Part shown: positions 5,626 through 8,982 of the stretch, piece by piece
Layout of the letters: each line of letters begins with the position of its first letter
How positions within the stretch are numbered: the stretch's first letter is position 1
Source: a candidate division TA06 bacterium
Lineage (GTDB): Bacteria > Hydrothermota > DG-26 > E44-bin18 > JADFOU01
Length of the DNA stretch: 8,982 bases
Assembly: GCA_022562655.1 (NCBI GenBank)
Contig: JADFOU010000068.1
Coordinates: 1 to 8,982 of the forward strand
Direction of reading: 5' to 3'
Position numbers and translations under genes: made by a program
The notes under the pieces: generated by a model
Databases searched by the model: none
The model's input: only the letters and a program-made list of their open reading frames with translations
Told to the model about the DNA's origin: nothing

Positions 5626-7011
5626 TTAATGTTGCGTAGCATCCTTTCCTTCAAGCTTCCGTACAGCCTCCATAAAGACGTCTCCTCGTTCCTGAAAATC
5701 CCTGAACATATCATAACTGGCAAATCCCGGCGAGAAGAGAACAGTATCCCCAGGACTGGCGAGGGAGAAACCCATTTCCACCGCCACTTCAAGGGAGGGA
5801 ACAACCCATACAGAATCCACACCCCTCTTTCGGAGCATCCCTTCCAACTTTACAGAGACTTCACCAATGAGAAGGGTTACCTTTGCCCTCCTTTTGATGG
5901 CCTCGACCATTACCGAGGGATTCACACGCTTCTCCTTCCCACCGGCGATCAGGAGAATGGGTTCTTCAAAGGGTTCGAAGGAACGAGCACATGCTGTAGG
6001 ATTGGTGCACATACTGTTGTTCACAAATCTCACCCCTCTCAGGGTTAATACCTCCTCCATCCGATGGGGCAACCCTTGAAAAGTTTGAAGGGCACGAATC
6101 AGATTCTCCTTCTCCACCCTTGCAATCAATGAAGCGGTAATGGCAGCCAGATAGTTCTCCAAGTAGAATTCTGCTTTGAAGGGAAGGTTCTCCAATTCAC
6201 AAACCGTCGTCTCTTCGCGACCGACAGAGATCACCTTGTCCCCTTCTACAAAGACCCCCCCCTTCATCCGTCTCCTTCGGCTGAAGTAAATCTTTTTTGA
6301 AAGGATTTCTGAAGTGAACAGGATGACATCGGGATCATCTCCATTCAAGATGGCAAAATCCTCCCCGGTCTGATTGTGGAAGAGTCTTCCTTTCAACTGG
6401 GCATATTCCTCAAAATTTTTGTGGCGGTCCAGATGGTCCGGAGAGAGATTGGTGAGGATACCCACCCAGGGATGGAACCCATCAATCCCTTCCAGTTGAT
6501 AGGTGGAGATCTCTGCAACGACAATCTCTGGATTTTGATCTACAACGGCGCTGAGGGGAATTCCGGGAGCCGTATTCCCCCCCACAGCCACCTTTCTTCC
6601 ATCTTCCTTCAGGATTTCGCCGATGAGGGCAGTCGTAAAGGATTTACCATTCGTCCCTGTGACAGCGATCATAGGACAGGTGAGGAAGGAGGAAGCCAGT
6701 TCAATCTCACTGACTACTGTGATCTTGGCTTTCCTTGCCTGCTGGAGGATCTCCCGATCCCATGGGATTCCCGGACTTACGACAATGAAGTCTGAGGTGA
6801 GGATCTGATTGGAATGAATTCCCAACTCCACCGAAACCCCGATCTCCTCGAGGGAGGAAGCGACCGCTTTTGTCTCCGCCCTATTCCGGATATCACTTCC
6901 GAAGACGATCGCCCCACGAGACCTTAAGAAACGACAGGCGGCTTCACCACTCCTCCCCAATCCCAGAACCGCCACCTTCCTCCCTTCTACTTCATAGTGT
7001 TTCTTCTCCAT
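5626..7011 (-). CDS. murD: UDP-N-acetylmuramoyl-L-alanine--D-glutamate ligase MurD
   Basis: MurD is the cytoplasmic Mur ligase that adds D-Glu to UDP-MurNAc-L-Ala. The 461 residues are close to family length. Domain 1 opens with the Rossmann motif VAVLGLGRSG (13-22) and contains SPGIPWD (79-85). The P-loop is AVTGTNGKSFTT (116-127), followed by EISTYQLEG (167-175) and NLSPDHLDRH (188-197). K207 in AQLKGRLF aligns with the carbamylated lysine of E. coli MurD. HRMEEV (316-321) and the C-terminal GGKEK and FSPGFASYDMF segments are also present. The segment that reads DSKATN in E. coli reads NNSMCTNPTA here, so the Asp and Lys are replaced. The ATG at 7011 has no Shine-Dalgarno sequence. A GTG at codon 13, preceded by GGGAGG, is a less likely start because it would cut into the Rossmann strand and the spacing is short. 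Confidence 0.97.
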   Translation of the reverse strand: MEKKHYEVEGRKVAVLGLGRSGEAACRFLRSRGAIVFGSDIRNRAETKAVASSLEEIGVSVELGIHSNQILTSDFIVVSPGIPWDREILQQARKAKITVVSEIELASSFLTCPMIAVTGTNGKSFTTALIGEILKEDGRKVAVGGNTAPGIPLSAVVDQNPEIVVAEISTYQLEGIDGFHPWVGILTNLSPDHLDRHKNFEEYAQLKGRLFHNQTGEDFAILNGDDPDVILFTSEILSKKIYFSRRRRMKGGVFVEGDKVISVGREETTVCELENLPFKAEFYLENYLAAITASLIARVEKENLIRALQTFQGLPHRMEEVLTLRGVRFVNNSMCTNPTACARSFEPFEEPILLIAGGKEKRVNPSVMVEAIKRRAKVTLLIGEVSVKLEGMLRKRGVDSVWVVPSLEVAVEMGFSLASPGDTVLFSPGFASYDMFRDFQERGDVFMEAVRKLEGKDATQH

Positions 7012-7026
7012 TGCAAAGTCGGTTAT

Positions 7027-7087
7027 AGGGTGATTCGTTAAATAGTGATTGGTCTCTCTTTACATTTAACCATTTAACCATTCACCC
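7027..7087. repeat. Imperfect inverted repeat in the mraY-murD spacer
   Basis: Arms 7028-7053 and 7062-7087 are complementary at 19 of 26 positions, and the outer 16 pair at 14, around an 8-base pyrimidine loop (CTCTCTTT). The right arm holds two copies of TTTAACCA in 8-base phase. AGGGTGATTCGT at 7027-7038 is identical to 3199-3210. On the minus strand the hairpin is followed by CCTATAACC, not a T-run, so it is not a typical terminator. Confidence 0.7.
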
Positions 7088-7093
7088 GTGTGT

Positions 7094-8176
7094 TTACCGA
7101 ATTTTCAAAGTGGAAAGCCCGATCAACCCAAAAAGGATCGCCAAAATCCAGAACCTCACCACGATCTTTGACTCTCCCCATCCCTTCAATTCAAAATGGT
7201 GATGGAGGGGAGCCATCTGGAAGAGACGTCGCCCACCAGCCAATTTGAAATAGGACACTTGAAGAATGACCGAAAGGGCCTCGATCACGAAGACCCCTCC
7301 AATGATGAGGAGAAGGATCTCCTGTTTAATGAGAACGGCGATCGTCCCCAGAGCCCCTCCCAAGGCGAGGGAGCCTGTATCTCCCATGAAGATCTCTGCA
7401 GGGTGGCTATTAAACCAGAGAAACCCGAGGGCGGCACCCACTAAGGAGAGTGCGAAAACCGTCAATTCCCCACTCCCCGGCAAAAAGAGGAGATTCAGAT
7501 ACTCCGAGAGCTTCGCATGCCCTGCTACATAACTGAGAATGGCAAAGGCAAGTCCGGCAACACCGACCAAACCAATTGCAAGACCGTCCAACCCATCCGC
7601 CAGATTGACGGCATTTGAAGTTCCCACAATCACCAATGCGACATAGGGGATATAGAACCAGCCTAGGTTGATATAGACATTCTTCAAGAAGAGAAAATGG
7701 GTTTTGGTCGCAAATCCTTCTTTCAATGGAAATGCAAGAAGAGAAATCCCAATTCCAATGCCCAGAAGAGCTTGAGCCATGAGCTTCCATTTCATCCCCA
7801 TTCCCCTCCCCCTCTTCATCTTCAGATAGTCATCAAGAAACCCTGTACTCCCCAACCACAAGGTAGAAAAGAGGATGAGGAGGATATAGGAATCTGAAAT
7901 ATCTGCCCAGAGGAGGGTGGAGAGAAGAATGGACAGAACAATGAGGATCCCTCCCATCGAGGGAGTTCCCTTTTTGGAGTGATGATTCTCCGGTAGATCT
8001 GCCCGAATCTGATCCCCGGTCTTCCATCTTCTGAGTCTCCGGATGAGAAAAGGACCCAGTATAAAAGAGAGGAAAAGAGCTGTGATCGCCGCATAGGCTG
8101 CCCGGAAAGTGATATATTGAAAGAGGTTGAAAGGAGAGAAGACCTCTCTCAAAGGATAAAGTAAGAGGTAGAGCAT
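7094..8176 (-). CDS. mraY: Phospho-N-acetylmuramoyl-pentapeptide transferase MraY (lipid I synthase)
   Basis: MraY is the polytopic inner-membrane enzyme that transfers phospho-MurNAc-pentapeptide from UDP to undecaprenyl phosphate, making lipid I. The 360 residues match the usual family length. The N-terminus (MLYLLLYPL, then FNLFQYITFRAAYA) is typical, which fixes the ATG at 8176. Catalytic motifs are all present: KKGTPSMGG near residues 68-76, the Asp pair in GFLDDYLK (D115, D116), NLADGLDGLA (D194, D197), NSHPAEIFMGDTGSLALGG with D266, and the APLHHHFE loop (H325-H327). About ten hydrophobic segments are visible. It lies 52 bases after murF and 82 bases before murD, both longer than usual in this cluster. 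Upstream of the ATG there is only a weak GAG (TTGAGAAC) as a ribosome binding site. Confidence 0.98.
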   Translation of the reverse strand: MLYLLLYPLREVFSPFNLFQYITFRAAYAAITALFLSFILGPFLIRRLRRWKTGDQIRADLPENHHSKKGTPSMGGILIVLSILLSTLLWADISDSYILLILFSTLWLGSTGFLDDYLKMKRGRGMGMKWKLMAQALLGIGIGISLLAFPLKEGFATKTHFLFLKNVYINLGWFYIPYVALVIVGTSNAVNLADGLDGLAIGLVGVAGLAFAILSYVAGHAKLSEYLNLLFLPGSGELTVFALSLVGAALGFLWFNSHPAEIFMGDTGSLALGGALGTIAVLIKQEILLLIIGGVFVIEALSVILQVSYFKLAGGRRLFQMAPLHHHFELKGWGESKIVVRFWILAILFGLIGLSTLKIR

Positions 8177-8190
8177 GTTCTCAAAAATTC

Positions 8191-8245
8191 ATTTCAAAAT
8201 TAACATTGCAAATTTTAAAATGCTAAATTTACATTTTGCATTGTT
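8191..8245. repeat. AT-rich word repeat at the murF-mraY junction
   Basis: On the minus strand variants of AATGCAAA, AATGTAAATTT, AGCATTTT, AAATTTGCAATG and AATTTTGAAATG follow one another. The patch begins within the last codons of murF, supplies its stop codon and runs almost to mraY. Its base composition is much richer in A and T than the flanking genes, and its words are partly self-complementary (AAATGC with GCATTT). Unit boundaries are less clear than in the other patches. Confidence 0.55.
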
Positions 8246-8982
8246 TCTTTATCCTCTCCACCACCTCCTCCATCTTCATCCCTCTCGACCCCTTTACAAG
8301 AACCACATCCCCTTTTTTGAATCCGTCTGATGCGGATTTCAGGAAGTCCAAAAGCCCTCTCTTTTTCTCAAACCAATAGGCCTCTTTCATCCCACAACTT
8401 CTTGCTCCTTCCAGAATATTACTGGAAAGGGGTCCAAAGGTGAGAAGAAGGTTTATCCCTAGTTGAGCCGCCGCTTCTCCAACCTTCCTATGCCACTCTG
8501 GACCCCTTTCCCCTAATTCCAACATATCTCCTAATATGGCGATTCTCCTTCGGAGACCTCCTCGACCCCCCTTTCCCGAATATTGGGAGAGGACTTTGAG
8601 GGCCTCTAACATCGAGGTAGGATTGGCATTGTAGGAGTCATTCAAGAGGGTGATCCCACCCCGAGAAGTGACTTCCATCCTCAAAGTACAGGTACGAAAA
8701 GAACGGAGTGTCTCCCGTGCTTCTTCAAGATGGATCTGAAAAATCCTCCCCACTGCCAGGGCAGCGAGGGCATTCTTTACATTGAACTCTCCTAAGAGGG
8801 AGATCTCAAAGGGAACTCTTTTATTGACGAGAAATTTTGTCATCCCCTCCTCATACTGAATCTCCGAAGCCTGAAGATCCCCATCCCCTTGAAGAGAGAA
8901 TGTGATCACTTTTGCCCGCGTTCTCTTCTTCAACTCTTGGGTAGAGGGGTCGTCCCCATTAAGAACAGCGGTATCGCATGAA
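8229..8982 (-). CDS. murF: UDP-N-acetylmuramoyl-tripeptide--D-alanyl-D-alanine ligase MurF, 5' part missing
   Basis: MurF is the cytoplasmic ATP-dependent ligase that adds D-Ala-D-Ala to the UDP-MurNAc-tripeptide, completing the pentapeptide. Only the last 250 residues are present; the frame stays open to the right edge, so the N-terminal UDP-binding part and the ATP P-loop lie outside. The first visible codons read DTAVLNGDDP, the family's AVLN-x-DD motif, which shows that the TTG at 8933 is an internal leucine and not a start. Further motifs are GEFNVKNALAAL in the central ATPase domain, then LLNDSYNANPTSMLEAL, AILGDMLELG and VLVKGSRGMKMEEVV in the C-terminal domain. The last residues (QCKM) and the stop codon come from an AT-rich repeat patch that continues into the spacer before mraY. 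The identity is not in doubt; only the extent is incomplete. Confidence 0.96.
   Translation of the reverse strand, partial: SCDTAVLNGDDPSTQELKKRTRAKVITFSLQGDGDLQASEIQYEEGMTKFLVNKRVPFEISLLGEFNVKNALAALAVGRIFQIHLEEARETLRSFRTCTLRMEVTSRGGITLLNDSYNANPTSMLEALKVLSQYSGKGGRGGLRRRIAILGDMLELGERGPEWHRKVGEAAAQLGINLLLTFGPLSSNILEGARSCGMKEAYWFEKKRGLLDFLKSASDGFKKGDVVLVKGSRGMKMEEVVERIKKQCKM

Noticed and set aside
7028..7087. Intrinsic terminator between mraY and murD
   Set aside because: There is no T-run after the stem on the minus strand, and the operon continues without any other sign of a break.
8229..8933. murF as a complete gene starting at TTG 8933
   Set aside because: The frame is open upstream to the window edge and encodes the conserved AVLNGDDP segment, so the gene is truncated by the window.

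Overview
The window is the middle of a bacterial division and cell wall (dcw) operon, written entirely on the minus strand. In transcription order (right to left) it carries the end of murF, then mraY, murD, ftsW, murG, murC, murB and ftsQ. All eight are recognisable from family motifs. They cover the cytoplasmic steps of peptidoglycan precursor synthesis (MurB, MurC, MurD, MurF), the two membrane-associated lipid-linked steps (MraY makes lipid I, MurG makes lipid II), the septal glycan polymerase FtsW and the divisome scaffold FtsQ. murE, pbpB/ftsI, mraW and mraZ would be expected beyond the right edge, and ftsA and ftsZ beyond the left edge. No ddl lies between murB and ftsQ.

The gene order, the FtsQ with a POTRA domain, and the short type II-like MurB fit a diderm bacterium of moderate GC, perhaps from the Desulfobacterota or Nitrospirota side of the tree. 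That placement is a guess from protein style, not a phylogeny. No promoter, terminator, tRNA, rRNA, CRISPR or insertion sequence is visible. No stretch over 300 bases lacks a gene; the longest spacer is about 119 bases.

The enzymes are ordinary; the DNA between them is not. In most dcw operons neighbouring genes touch or overlap. Here the junctions are 20 to 119 bases, and most are built from short degenerate tandem words of 6 to 8 bases, with a different word family at different junctions (GCAGT-type, CAGCTGA, ACCAATC, TTGTTAAA, AATGCAAA-type). Several are arranged head to head, so the transcript could fold into imperfect hairpins. One 24-base stretch recurs in two junctions with 22 of 24 bases identical.

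The same kind of material also lies in frame inside murG, at about four internal places plus the C-terminus, together with two palindromic segments. MurG is 406 residues, against about 355 for the E. coli protein, and the extra length falls mostly at these patches while the catalytic motifs stay intact. Patches also supply the stop codons and last residues of MurF, FtsW and MurG. This is the part of the window most worth following up.
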